A DNA stretch of 64,000 nt from Sedimenticola hydrogenitrophicus (GTDB lineage Bacteria > Pseudomonadota > Gammaproteobacteria > Chromatiales > Chromatiaceae). A model generated the notes under the pieces. That model was not told the origin of the DNA, searched no databases, and saw only the letters and a program-made list of their open reading frames with translations. The position numbers and the translations under genes were made by a program. This document shows positions 28,201 to 35,262 of this stretch, piece after piece. Within the stretch, counting starts at the first letter, position 1, and each line of letters begins with the position of its first letter. The stretch spans positions 62,001 to 126,000 of the forward strand of contig NZ_JANIOA010000003.1 of assembly GCF_025175675.1 (NCBI RefSeq), read 5' to 3'.

Positions 28201-28830
28201 GCCGACACCGGACCCGGTATCTCCGCGGAGGTGCTGGAGCGGATGTTCGAGCCCTTTTTCACCACCAAGGAGGTGGGCCAGGGCAGCGGGATGGGCCTGT
28301 CGACCACCCACGGTATCGTCCACGACCACGGCGGCCACCTGATGGTGGAGAACAGGCCCGAGGGCGGGATGCGGTTTCGCGTACTGTTCCCTGCCGCAAC
28401 TGGCGCGATCCCCAATCCCGCCGCCGACGCTGAGGATGCGGACGAAGCGGCCACCCGGGGCCTGCGGGGCAAGGTAATGGTGGTCGATGACGAAGCGAGC
28501 GTGCGGGAGTTCATGCGCGAGCTGTTGGAAATCCGCGGACTCGATGTCACCGAGGTCCGCGATGGGGTCCAGGCGCTGCATCTGCTCCAGGACGACAACC
28601 TGGGCTGCGATCTGGTGATCACCGATCAGATCATGCCGCAAATGACCGGCATGGAACTCGCCTACCGGCTCAAGGCCACCCGTCCGGGCCTGCCGGTCAT
28701 ACTGTTCAGCGGTTTCAGCGACATCCTGACGGGAAAAACGCCTGCCGAATTGGGGGTGGACGGTCTGCTCAACAAACCGGTCGATCAGCGTGAGCTGTTG
28801 GAGATGATCCAGGAAATACTGCAGCACTAA
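25249..28830 (+). CDS. Large cytoplasmic hybrid histidine kinase: PAS-GAF-(PAS)x4-HisKA-HATPase-REC
   Basis: I start it at a GTG (25249) because AGGAG lies 6 nt upstream (25238-25242); the frame is open further upstream but without a ribosome site. The 1193 residues contain PAS (about 15-130), GAF (about 140-290) and four more PAS domains (about 297, 423, 546 and 678 onward). HisKA follows with His829 (GGIAHDFNNILTSILGYAQ), then HATPase (VADTGPGIS, GQGSGMGLSTTHGIV) and a C-terminal receiver with Asp1126 (DLVITDQIMP). PAS 3 and 4 open with the same EEQYRAIF(N/K)AS block, pointing to duplication. No membrane segment is evident. Signal unknown. Confidence 0.92.
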   Translation: MESYKIVYSAADPAGESFIVQLLRNSNLIIALRDPQGYFLRVSKRLERIFAAAGIQPLGKTVFDVLPPELAEQIHLHDQQVLASGRHSETEEQLITGGIRRTYLTSRIPLFDGDGKINALCTIATDITTRKRTEDALSNAALAVSGAKRSEVFEQLVKYLAVTLDTEFAFIARLRSGQPGSARIIAAYLRGGFFYDVEYALAGTPCEKVFGKHFEFIPRDLQRRFPADRMMREFDFESYAAYPLYGSDGSPLGLIGVAHDKALSDRQVTESMLRIYSVRAAAEIERQRSDRALRISEANYREIFENSEDAIFIHDFATGAIVDVNPKACANYGYSRAEMRQIDIGMLSSGEPPYTPEDALRLIECARRNETVRFEWHRRNKDGSLHWDDVVLKPAVLAGQRRILAFSRDVSEHKQALEALRASEEQYRAIFNASVDGVTLWSAEGQLVDVNPVFMRMYGYSKEELLALDPRLLIHPNHRQEFDRFIETVKADKPFHVVTINRRKNGTLFDVEVNGVPMEYQGQPHLLAFVRDISERKLREDALRASEEQYRAIFKASADGMVLYSSQGRIVDINPAFVNLYGYSKQELLNMDPHQRFHPDAHPVLERFISRVRSGWYAEPANAGKDHIEETREITKDGRVLDMEAHLVAMDYQGTPHVLAIKRDITERKLREAAIRKSEDRLRATVEAALDCIISMDSQGRIIEFNPAAERCFGHPRAQVIGKPLAELLIPPAHREAHQRGLQRYWESGGGPFLGRRVEVNALRADGSEFPAELAIAVAQGADGDIFVGYLRDITEQRKAEADRSRLEQQLRQAQKMEAIGHLTGGIAHDFNNILTSILGYAQIGMEHAAPAGDEKLGKYLRQILTAGERARDLIRQMLTFSRGQRGEPRPLALPRLVEESVNLFRSTFPSSVRIHINADTGVAPVMIDPIQFEQVLMNLCINARDAMQGVGEISIGISQRLEHHAICASCRQDLQGRFVELAVADTGPGISAEVLERMFEPFFTTKEVGQGSGMGLSTTHGIVHDHGGHLMVENRPEGGMRFRVLFPAATGAIPNPAADAEDADEAATRGLRGKVMVVDDEASVREFMRELLEIRGLDVTEVRDGVQALHLLQDDNLGCDLVITDQIMPQMTGMELAYRLKATRPGLPVILFSGFSDILTGKTPAELGVDGLLNKPVDQRELLEMIQEILQH

Positions 28831-28869
28831 GGGCCCGCGCTGCGACAGCGGCGGCGTCGCCTGGCATAG

Positions 28870-28908
28870 CGAAGCAAGACGGGAGGCAGCGCCTCCCGTC
28901 TTGCTTCG
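28870..28908. terminator. Strong bidirectional hairpin between convergent genes
   Basis: GAAGCAAGACGGGAGGC (28871-28887) and GCCTCCCGTCTTGCTTC (28891-28907) form a perfect 17-bp stem with a 3-nt loop, extended by one more pair. It lies 40 nt after the hybrid kinase and 31 nt from the stop of the convergent diiron gene, so it can end both transcripts. Confidence 0.75.
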
Positions 28909-28938
28909 TCCGGGTGCCCGGCACCCGGCAAACCGCTC

Positions 28939-29877
28939 TCAGCCCATGATACCGGCCAACGCCTCGCCGATGCGTTGCATCTGCGCCTCGCTGATCAGGC
29001 TACCCAGCCTGGCGGCGAATCGCGGATGCTGCACGCCGGAGACGATGTACTGCCAGCGGTACGCCTTGAGCACGGTATCCTCGATACGTTGCCGCTGGTC
29101 AGCGCTGAACATACGACCGCTGACAGCGACAAAATATTCCGTGTCGGCCTTTGACTGCATCTGCAGGATGCCGTCTACGGCCCCCACCAGCGCGATCAGA
29201 TCGGTCACCGCCTGGTCACGCTCGGCCGCGCTCAGCTTGTCATCCTCGCGTTGCCACTCCAGCTCATCGAGGGTCGCATGCTGGGCCTCCTCCATCCAGT
29301 GATAGCGGAACACATCCTTGAACAGGCCATCGACCTGCTGCACCGGATCGATGCTCTCCCGATAATGCGCCTGCACGAAGATTTCGATGTGGCAGGTCAG
29401 CGCCAGCACCGACCAGGTGGACTTGCTCAGCACCGCCCCGGCGACATCGTTCGGTTGCGGCCGGTAGGAGTAGCCCGCGGGCATACCCCGTCCCACCATC
29501 CGCTCGATGCGGCGGAACAGCTCCTGGTGCTTCAGCTCTTCATTGCTGAAACGGACCAGCGCCTCCAGGGCCGTCTGGTCACCCAGCCAGTGATCACGGC
29601 TAACCTCCAGTACCTTGGCGCTGATGAAGCGTTCCACCAAGCCGAAGGTGTTGGCGTAGGTTCGCCCCTGCACCTGGGTCATGAAGCGCTTCTCGTCCTC
29701 GCCCAGAAATTCCAGCTCATCGACCTTCGACAGGGTATCCGGCAGGAAGCGCTTGGAAAAATCGAATTCGCGTCCGCGAATCACATCATTATCGATATCC
29801 CAATAGACCTTTTTCGATGCCGCGATACACTGCGCATAACGCCCGTTTTCAATCTGTTCTGCCACTGCGGTTTCCAT
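28939..29877 (-). CDS. Ferritin-like diiron protein of unknown function
   Basis: The ATG at 29875-29877 is preceded by AGGAG with a 7-nt spacer and gives 312 residues (METAVAEQIENGRYAQ). The protein is helical and has two ExxH motifs: NEELKHQELFRRIE (about residue 110) and MEEAQHATLDELEW (about 200), with acidic partners in LVERFISAKVLEVSRDHW. This pattern suggests a carboxylate-bridged diiron site in a four-helix bundle, as in AurF-type oxygenases and ferritin-like proteins. I recognise no close characterised homologue, so oxygenase, peroxidase or storage roles are all open. It stands alone, divergent from nothing obvious. Confidence 0.75.
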   Translation of the reverse strand: METAVAEQIENGRYAQCIAASKKVYWDIDNDVIRGREFDFSKRFLPDTLSKVDELEFLGEDEKRFMTQVQGRTYANTFGLVERFISAKVLEVSRDHWLGDQTALEALVRFSNEELKHQELFRRIERMVGRGMPAGYSYRPQPNDVAGAVLSKSTWSVLALTCHIEIFVQAHYRESIDPVQQVDGLFKDVFRYHWMEEAQHATLDELEWQREDDKLSAAERDQAVTDLIALVGAVDGILQMQSKADTEYFVAVSGRMFSADQRQRIEDTVLKAYRWQYIVSGVQHPRFAARLGSLISEAQMQRIGEALAGIMG

Positions 29878-30117
29878 GATGGATCTCCTTGTCACTCGAT
29901 TATGGGCCTTCGCCCGTTTACAGATTCAGCGAGGAACAGGTTAACGCCGTGACGTTTCCGGCCGGTTGATATTGAGTTGTCGCTTTGTATCGTTATGTTT
30001 CCGGCATGGCGCTCCGGTCAGCGGCGCCGATGGCCTGGATCTCTACACTCTGTTGCCCCAGTGGCTGCACCCGCGATAATGGTTTGGTCGGCCCATAACC
30101 GGGTAATCGGCGTCGGC

Positions 30118-30612
30118 TCAGAAGCCGGGTGTAGAGGAATCGTATTGCTCGATGAAGCGCTCGATCATCCGCGCGGAGACCGCACCGGCCTGCCTGGCAA
30201 CCACCTTGCCCCGGGGCGAGATCAGGAACGAGGTGGGGAATCCGGACAGCGGGCCCAGCGCGGTCCGCGGTGAAGGGGTCGAGGTCCAGACGGGATAATT
30301 GATGCCCTGCTCGCGCATGAAGGTGGCCAGGGTCTCCGGGTCAAACCCCTCCTGGTTGACGCCGACGACCAGCGCATCCCTGTCTTGGTGTCGCGCATGG
30401 AAACGGGCCAGTTCGGGGATCTCCTCCAGGCAGGGCGCGCACCAGGTGGCCCAGTAGTTGACCAGCACCCACTTGTCCCGGAATTCGCCAAAATGGCGCT
30501 CGTTTCCCTGCAGGTCGTGGAACCTCGGCTCGGCCGCCTGGCCGGCGAGCGGCAACAGCAGGCCGGCCAGCAGCATGCGGGCACGGCGAAAAATACCTCT
30601 GACACGTCTCAT
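30118..30612 (-). CDS. Periplasmic TlpA-like thioredoxin
   Basis: Using the second of two adjacent ATGs gives 164 residues with a basic signal peptide (MRRVRGIFRRARMLLAGLLLPL, cleavage near GQAAEP). A redoxin/TlpA fold follows with the redox pair W57-C58-A-P-C61 and GFPTSFLISPRGKVV containing the cis-Pro. It is probably a periplasmic thiol reductant that receives electrons from a DsbD/CcdA-type membrane protein. One such protein is encoded in the neighbouring operon (32622-33374). The repeat at 30676-30881 separates it from tonB; before that insertion it probably sat directly behind tonB. Confidence 0.88.
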   Translation of the reverse strand: MRRVRGIFRRARMLLAGLLLPLAGQAAEPRFHDLQGNERHFGEFRDKWVLVNYWATWCAPCLEEIPELARFHARHQDRDALVVGVNQEGFDPETLATFMREQGINYPVWTSTPSPRTALGPLSGFPTSFLISPRGKVVARQAGAVSARMIERFIEQYDSSTPGF

Positions 30613-30675
30613 CACTCAAGCCTCCGAGTTCGGTTCCAAACGCCGGGCCGCCCCTCCCCCTTCATAGCGACAGCG

Positions 30676-30881
30676 TCACTACTCACGGGGTGATTGGTCT
30701 GCCTTGTTGGCCAATCTTGATGGCGCCTCGAATCCGGTCCCTTTTTCAGATTCAAGCCTGCCCTTGTTTGAGCGAAGCGAGTTTGGGCAGGCGCTGAAAA
30801 TGGGGCCGGATTCGAGGGGATAAGCCATCGTGTGAGGCCGGCAAGGCAGACCAATCACTTACCGACCGGATAAGTAGTTAC
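30676..30881. mobile_element. Repeat family R4, copy 2, inserted in the 3' end of tonB with a 9-bp target duplication
   Basis: The element starts TCACTACTCACGGGGTGATT and ends CCGGATAAGTAGTTAC. GCGACAGCG stands immediately outside on both sides (30667-30675 and 30882-30890), a clear target-site duplication. The core matches the copies at 22171-22374 and 51834-52030, including the central GCCTGCCC/GGGCAGGC hairpin. It encodes no transposase. Its right end supplies the last six codons and stop of tonB. Confidence 0.9.
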
Positions 30882-31563
30882 GCGACAGCGAATATTTCAG
30901 GTTGAAACCCAGCCGCACCGGCAGCGCCAGGGCCGCCGGCAACTCGGGCAGCGGCAGCGCCTGCTGCAGGGCGCGCCGGGTCGCCTTGTTGAGCAGGTTG
31001 TGCTCGCCCTCAACCCGCAGGTCATCGATCCGGCCATTCGCCGACAGGGTGAAACTCACCTGGACCAGCCCCTCGATACCGCGCTTTCGCGCCGGCAGCG
31101 GATAGTGTTTGTATTTCTCGATATGCCGCAACAGCCGGGCGATGTAGTGCTCCCGCAACGCGGACGGATCGGGCCGGTCCGCGACGGTCGGTGCCGGCGG
31201 CGCAGACCGGGCGGGCGGCGCCGCGTCCGCTGGGACACTCTCGACCAGCCGTGCCCGTTCCGCTGGCGGCTCCGGCTCCGCTTCAGGTTTGGGCTTCGGC
31301 TTCGGTTTTGGCTTCGGCTTCGGCTCGGGTTTCGGCTCGGGTTTCGGTTCTGGTTCTGGCTCGGGCTCGGGCTCGGCCGCCACCGGTTCCACAGCCGACT
31401 CCGCTGAGGCGAAACGGATTCTGACCGTGGTGGGCTCGGGCAGCGCGGAGTTCTCCGGGGCGCTGATCACCTGGCTCCGCCAGATATCCCCAAACACCAG
31501 GAAATGGATCAGCAGGGAACCGGCAATAGCCAGCAGCCGCCAGTTGATATCCCCCGCGATCAC
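30859..31563 (-). CDS. tonB: TonB energy transducer
   Basis: This 234-residue protein starts at GTG (31561-31563) and overlaps the exbD stop by 4 nt. It has one N-terminal membrane anchor (WRLLAIAGSLLIHFLVF, about 8-24), a long Pro-rich EPEP/KPEP/KPKP spacer (about 65-100) that spans the periplasm, and a TonB C-terminal domain (YPLPARKRGIEGLVQVSFTL, about 150-228) that binds TonB boxes of receptors. With ExbBD it transmits proton-motive force. The last residues NYLSGR come from the end of an inserted repeat; without it the frame would read ...KYSLSL and stop. Confidence 0.92.
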   Translation of the reverse strand: MIAGDINWRLLAIAGSLLIHFLVFGDIWRSQVISAPENSALPEPTTVRIRFASAESAVEPVAAEPEPEPEPEPKPEPKPEPKPKPKPKPKPKPEAEPEPPAERARLVESVPADAAPPARSAPPAPTVADRPDPSALREHYIARLLRHIEKYKHYPLPARKRGIEGLVQVSFTLSANGRIDDLRVEGEHNLLNKATRRALQQALPLPELPAALALPVRLGFNLKYSLSRNYLSGR

Positions 31564-31961
31564 GGCTTCTCGGTCTGGATATCCAGGGCCTCCGCGCCGG
31601 CCAGGCGGGCGGCATCGATAATCTGTACCGCCTGGCCGAAATCCGCCTGCCGGTCCCCCTTCAGCCGCACAAACTGCTTCCCGAGCGAGTGCAGCGCACC
31701 GCGCAGTACCTCCGCAAGCTCCGCCATGTCGGTGGCGATTCCGTCCACCAGCAGCCGCCCGTCCGGCGCCAGGGTCACCGTGACGTAGCGCTCATCCGGC
31801 AGCGGATCGCTGCTGCTCGCTTGCGGCAAGCGGATATCGATTCGCTCCTCCTCGATGAAGTGGGCGGTCAGCATGAAGAACACCAGCAGCAGGAACACGA
31901 TATCAATCAGCGGGGTCAGGTTGAGCACACCGCTGGAGTGGCGCCGCGGCTCATACGCCAT
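31560..31961 (-). CDS. exbD: ExbD/TolR-family biopolymer transport protein
   Basis: Starting at the ATG at 31959-31961 (MAYEPRRHSSGVLNLTPLID) gives 133 residues and an 11-nt overlap with exbB. One membrane segment (LIDIVFLLLVFFMLTAHF) carries the conserved Asp needed for proton movement, followed by a periplasmic ExbD domain (FVRLKGDRQADFGQAVQIID). It works with ExbB and TonB in the inner membrane. An upstream start (32006) is possible but would run deep into exbB. Confidence 0.93.
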   Translation of the reverse strand: MAYEPRRHSSGVLNLTPLIDIVFLLLVFFMLTAHFIEEERIDIRLPQASSSDPLPDERYVTVTLAPDGRLLVDGIATDMAELAEVLRGALHSLGKQFVRLKGDRQADFGQAVQIIDAARLAGAEALDIQTEKP

Positions 31962-32625
31962 CGGTGATGCCTTCCCAGCGATGCGGCTGTTCGCTGCTGG
32001 TTGCACCCGGCAACGCCTCGCCGCGGCGCTCCAGCAGCAGCGCGATGACCCGCTCCATGGACTGGTTGCGTCGCTCCACCGCGCCTTCCAGGAAATGCAG
32101 CAGGATCAGCAGCGGTATCGCCACCGCCAGCCCCACACCGGTGGTGATCATCGCCTCCCAGATGCCCCCGGCCAGCGCCTGGGCATCCACCTTGCCGCCC
32201 GCCTGCTCGATCACCATGAAGGCCTTGATCATGCCGGTGATGGTGCCGAGCAGTCCGAGCAGAGGCGCCGTGTTGCCGAGGATGCCCAGGGTGCGCAGGC
32301 CGAACTCCATCCGCTGCAACTCCTGGCCGCGTACGCGATTGCCGACGCTGCGCAGGTCGTCCACACCCTGGGCGTCGGCGAGCACGACCGCCTCGACGAT
32401 CCGCGACTCGGGCCCTTGTCCGGCATCCGCGGCCACCCGATTCGCCACCAGTTCCGCCGGCTGTTCGAGCAGCCGTGGCAGCCGCTCCCGCAGCGGCCGC
32501 GGCAGGCCGCGCTGGCGCAGGAACAGCAGTGTCCGTTCCAGCACGATGGCCAGTCCAACGGCCGAGTAGGCGACCAGCACCCAGACCACCGGCCCGCCCC
32601 GGGTCAACAGTTCACTCATATTCAT
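31951..32625 (-). CDS. exbB: ExbB/TolQ-family proton channel protein
   Basis: The ATG at 32623-32625 (MNMSELLTRGGPVVWVLVA) overlaps the preceding gene's stop by 4 nt and gives 224 residues. Three membrane helices are visible: PVVWVLVAYSAVGLAIVLER, TAPLLGLLGTITGMIKAF, and EAMITTGVGLAVAIPLLILL, the last two with the ExbB/TolQ signature. It forms the pentameric channel that powers TonB. The acidic/Arg-rich cytosolic loop is of normal size. Confidence 0.93.
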   Translation of the reverse strand: MNMSELLTRGGPVVWVLVAYSAVGLAIVLERTLLFLRQRGLPRPLRERLPRLLEQPAELVANRVAADAGQGPESRIVEAVVLADAQGVDDLRSVGNRVRGQELQRMEFGLRTLGILGNTAPLLGLLGTITGMIKAFMVIEQAGGKVDAQALAGGIWEAMITTGVGLAVAIPLLILLHFLEGAVERRNQSMERVIALLLERRGEALPGATSSEQPHRWEGITDGV

Positions 32626-33374
32626 GGTGCGATCCACCCCAATGCCGTGCCCATGCCCATCAGCAACAGCAGGCCGACGCTGGCATGCTCCAGCGCGCTG
32701 CCCCAGCGATTCATGTGCTGTGTCAGCTGTTGACTGAAATGCGCCACCCCGAGGGCAAAGACCAGGGAGGGCACCAGTACCGCGCCGCTGCCGAAACCGA
32801 AGCCGAGCAGCAGGCCGGCCGACGCGCTGCCGCTGGTCGCCGCCGCCAGGATGACGGTAGTCAGCGGCGCGCAGGGATTGAGCGCCATGCCCGTCCCCAT
32901 GAGGAACAGCCCGCCGGGGAGCAACGCCTGTGCCTGTCCGGATGCCGCCCCGAGGGACGCCCCGGTTGCCACCCCGTTTGTCATCCGGATTTCCGGCGGT
33001 GCGACCCGGGTCGGGCCGGCGCTCGCCGGGTGGGCGACGCACCCTCCCCCGCGGCGCCGGCGGCGCCACAACAGGGAGAGCGCCACCGCCACGGTGGCCG
33101 CCCCCAGCAGCCAGCGCACCCAGGGGGCGGCGATCCACTCCTGCACGATCAGGCCGAGCAGGCCGGAGCCGCCCCCCAGCAGGGTGTAGCCGCTCAGGCG
33201 CCCGGCGGTGAACGGCAGCAGGATACGCCAGGCGTTACGCGGCCCGCTGCCGGTGGCCACGAACACCGGCCCCAGGTAGGGCAGACAGGCGATATTGCAC
33301 GGCCCGGCACCGAACCCCAGGCCGAGCAGCAGCACGGCGCCGAAGCTGAGCACCACCGGCTCCAGGGGCATCAT
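32622..33374 (-). CDS. DsbD/CcdA-like transmembrane protein (TauE/SafE-annotated family)
   Basis: This 250-residue protein has about six membrane helices in two halves. Each half has a cysteine-proline motif in a helix: GPCNIACLPYLGPV (about residue 25) and ALNPCAPLTTVILAA (about 165). These resemble the PC motifs by which DsbD/CcdA/ScsB move thiol electrons across the membrane. Families of this type are often labelled sulfite exporter TauE/SafE, but the cysteines favour electron or metal handling. It overlaps both neighbours by 4 nt (polyferredoxin upstream, exbB downstream), so it belongs to the TonB operon. Substrate unknown. Confidence 0.8.
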   Translation of the reverse strand: MMPLEPVVLSFGAVLLLGLGFGAGPCNIACLPYLGPVFVATGSGPRNAWRILLPFTAGRLSGYTLLGGGSGLLGLIVQEWIAAPWVRWLLGAATVAVALSLLWRRRRRGGGCVAHPASAGPTRVAPPEIRMTNGVATGASLGAASGQAQALLPGGLFLMGTGMALNPCAPLTTVILAAATSGSASAGLLLGFGFGSGAVLVPSLVFALGVAHFSQQLTQHMNRWGSALEHASVGLLLLMGMGTALGWIAP

Positions 33375-34423
33375 GAGCCGCTCTCCCGGCGCGGTTTTTT
33401 CGCCGCCAGCAGGGCGCGCAGGTTGCCCTTCTCCCAGGCACCCTGCGCCTTCTTGCGCTGCTTGAAGTAGTGCGAATCGGCCCGGAACAGCGGTAACCCG
33501 GCGTACTTGAGTTGCAACACCCCCCGGTCAGGGCAAAACTCCACGCAACGACCGCACAGGGTGCAATCCTCGAAGGTGACATCCCGCTGCTCCATCTCGG
33601 TGTGGATCTCGCGGATATCCATCGGACAGGCCTTGGCGCAGAACCCGCATTTGCCGCAGCGTGGCGAGGCCTGCTTGACCAGCCGTAGCAGGCCGAGCTT
33701 CCTGAACACGGCATGCAGCGCCAGCATGGGGCAAACACGGCAAAACGGCTGGCGCAACGTCAGCGCCAGGGCCACCATCAGCCCGAACAGGAAGTCCGCG
33801 ATCAGCGAGAGGATGAGGGTCGTGGTGCTCGCCGTATCCACCACCAGCTCGCTGCTGTCGCCGTTGGCCAGGGTGGTGAGGAGACGGCTGGGGCAGATCC
33901 TGCAGTAGGGGTCCCCCAGGTCGTGATTGAGGTAGCCCAGGCCGGTCAGTAGCGGAAAACCGAACACCAGCAGACCGAGGATCGCCCATTTCACCGGTCG
34001 CATGCGCTGCACCACGCCGGGTGCCAGCGACTCGCTGCGCCGCAGCCCCAGTTTCTGTCCGGCGATCTGCAGCAGCTCCTGAAAGGTGCCGAGCGGACAG
34101 ATCCAGCCGCAGAACGCCTTGTTCAGCACCACGAAAAAGAGCAGGAAGGTACCCAGGGTGATCAGCGTCGGCAGCAGCCCCTGGAGAATCTCCCCGCCCG
34201 CACTGATCACCGGCCCGAGGCGGTGGTCCATCTGGTGCTGAAACGGGATCAGGGCGCAGATATCGGCACCGTTCATGTCGAAGGCGCAGCTCAGGGCCGG
34301 CAGCGCGCCGCTGAGTTTGTCGGCCAGGTAGAAGGTGCCCAGGGTGCTGCCATAGACCAGCAGCAGGAAGGCGCCGAGCTGGACCAGCTTGCGAATCACC
34401 GAGACATTTTTCAGCGGGTTCAT
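33371..34423 (-). CDS. Membrane polyferredoxin (NapH/CcoG-like 4Fe-4S protein)
   Basis: This 350-residue protein has about four to five membrane helices. Helix-adjacent cysteine motifs are CGWICPLGTFQELL, CRICPSRLLTT and CRVCPMLALH. Two classical 4Fe-4S motifs lie near the C-terminus: CGKCGFCAKACPMD and CTLCGRCVEFCPDRG. The pattern is that of NapH/NosR/CcoG-type inner-membrane ferredoxins that pass quinol or cytosolic electrons toward the periplasm. It overlaps the genes on either side by 4 nt (ATGA). Its place in a TonB operon suggests reductive handling of the imported metal or complex, which is inference. Confidence 0.85.
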   Translation of the reverse strand: MNPLKNVSVIRKLVQLGAFLLLVYGSTLGTFYLADKLSGALPALSCAFDMNGADICALIPFQHQMDHRLGPVISAGGEILQGLLPTLITLGTFLLFFVVLNKAFCGWICPLGTFQELLQIAGQKLGLRRSESLAPGVVQRMRPVKWAILGLLVFGFPLLTGLGYLNHDLGDPYCRICPSRLLTTLANGDSSELVVDTASTTTLILSLIADFLFGLMVALALTLRQPFCRVCPMLALHAVFRKLGLLRLVKQASPRCGKCGFCAKACPMDIREIHTEMEQRDVTFEDCTLCGRCVEFCPDRGVLQLKYAGLPLFRADSHYFKQRKKAQGAWEKGNLRALLAAKKPRRESGS

Positions 34424-35250
34424 TTCGCACCCCCTTTCCGGTCACGCGAGAGCCGGCCGCTCAACAGGCCGCCGAAGGCGAAACCGACACCGGCCACGGC
34501 AAGGCCCCAGCCCTGCGACTGCCAGTGCTCTGGCGAGACCCGGTACGCCGCAGTCAGGGCGCTTTGGTAGCGGACGCCCCCGGTCTGGTACTCCGTGGCA
34601 ATGCTGAGTTCGGCGCTGCGTCGGTCCCGCTCACCGGGAACCATGTCGGGAAAATCGTCCGGTATGCGCAACACCACGCGTCCGTCGCCATCGGAAATCC
34701 CGTGCAGGGAGGTGCCGTTGCTGGTGGTCAGCTCGACCGGATGGCCGGGCAGCACCCGGTCCCGGTAACGCACGATGAATCCCGCCTCGGCCCGGGCGTA
34801 GTAGCGATGATGTTCCCGGGGTATCGGATCCGGCACGATCTCCAGTGGGGTCTTGATGGCCGCGGCAAGCTTGCCCGGGCTCTCCCCGCTGGGCTTGCCC
34901 CGCAGGTACTCGTAGCGCACGATGGCCTCCCGCACGTTGCACCAGTCACGCTCCACCACGACGGCGTGGTAGTTATCCACCCCGGTTGGCGGAATGCTGA
35001 CCATGCCCATTTTCGGCACCAGTTCACGCCGGCTCAGATCGGGCTTCCAGAGCGTGACCAGCGCGCCCTCCGCGTTGGACAGCGCGAGTTTTTTGGGCCC
35101 GCGCCCGTGTTGCATGGCCGGAACTGGCGGCTTGTTCGCTTCGGTGCCGGCGGGGACTCCGGTTTGCGCGCCGGCCGGCGCCGGACCGGTGGCAGCGAAC
35201 AGCAGTAGCGAAAAGAGCCAAGTGGCTGGACGACAATTGAAGCTGATCAT
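34420..35250 (-). CDS. Periplasmic protein with Ig-like segment and C-terminal anchor, unknown function
   Basis: The 276 residues begin with a signal peptide (WLFSLLLFAATGPAPAGAQ). The middle includes VRYRDRVLPGHPVELTTSNG and ISDGDGRVVLRIPDDFPD, a beta-sandwich-like pattern reminiscent of DUF4198-type periplasmic proteins found with metal uptake genes. A C-terminal hydrophobic helix (WGLAVAGVGFAFGGLLSGRL) and a basic tail would anchor it in the inner membrane. It starts 12 nt after the TonB-dependent receptor stop and overlaps the polyferredoxin by 4 nt. The family link is tentative. Confidence 0.7.
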   Translation of the reverse strand: MISFNCRPATWLFSLLLFAATGPAPAGAQTGVPAGTEANKPPVPAMQHGRGPKKLALSNAEGALVTLWKPDLSRRELVPKMGMVSIPPTGVDNYHAVVVERDWCNVREAIVRYEYLRGKPSGESPGKLAAAIKTPLEIVPDPIPREHHRYYARAEAGFIVRYRDRVLPGHPVELTTSNGTSLHGISDGDGRVVLRIPDDFPDMVPGERDRRSAELSIATEYQTGGVRYQSALTAAYRVSPEHWQSQGWGLAVAGVGFAFGGLLSGRLSRDRKGGAK

Positions 35251-35262
35251 TCGACGCTCCGC

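Noticed and set aside
27187-28827. A 546-codon minus-strand frame opposite the hybrid kinase
   Set aside because: The plus-strand reading has clear PAS, HisKA, HATPase and receiver motifs; the antisense product has none.
32622-33374. Calling the protein a sulfite exporter
   Set aside because: The paired PC motifs inside helices and the operon context favour a DsbD/CcdA-like role; nothing shows sulfite transport.
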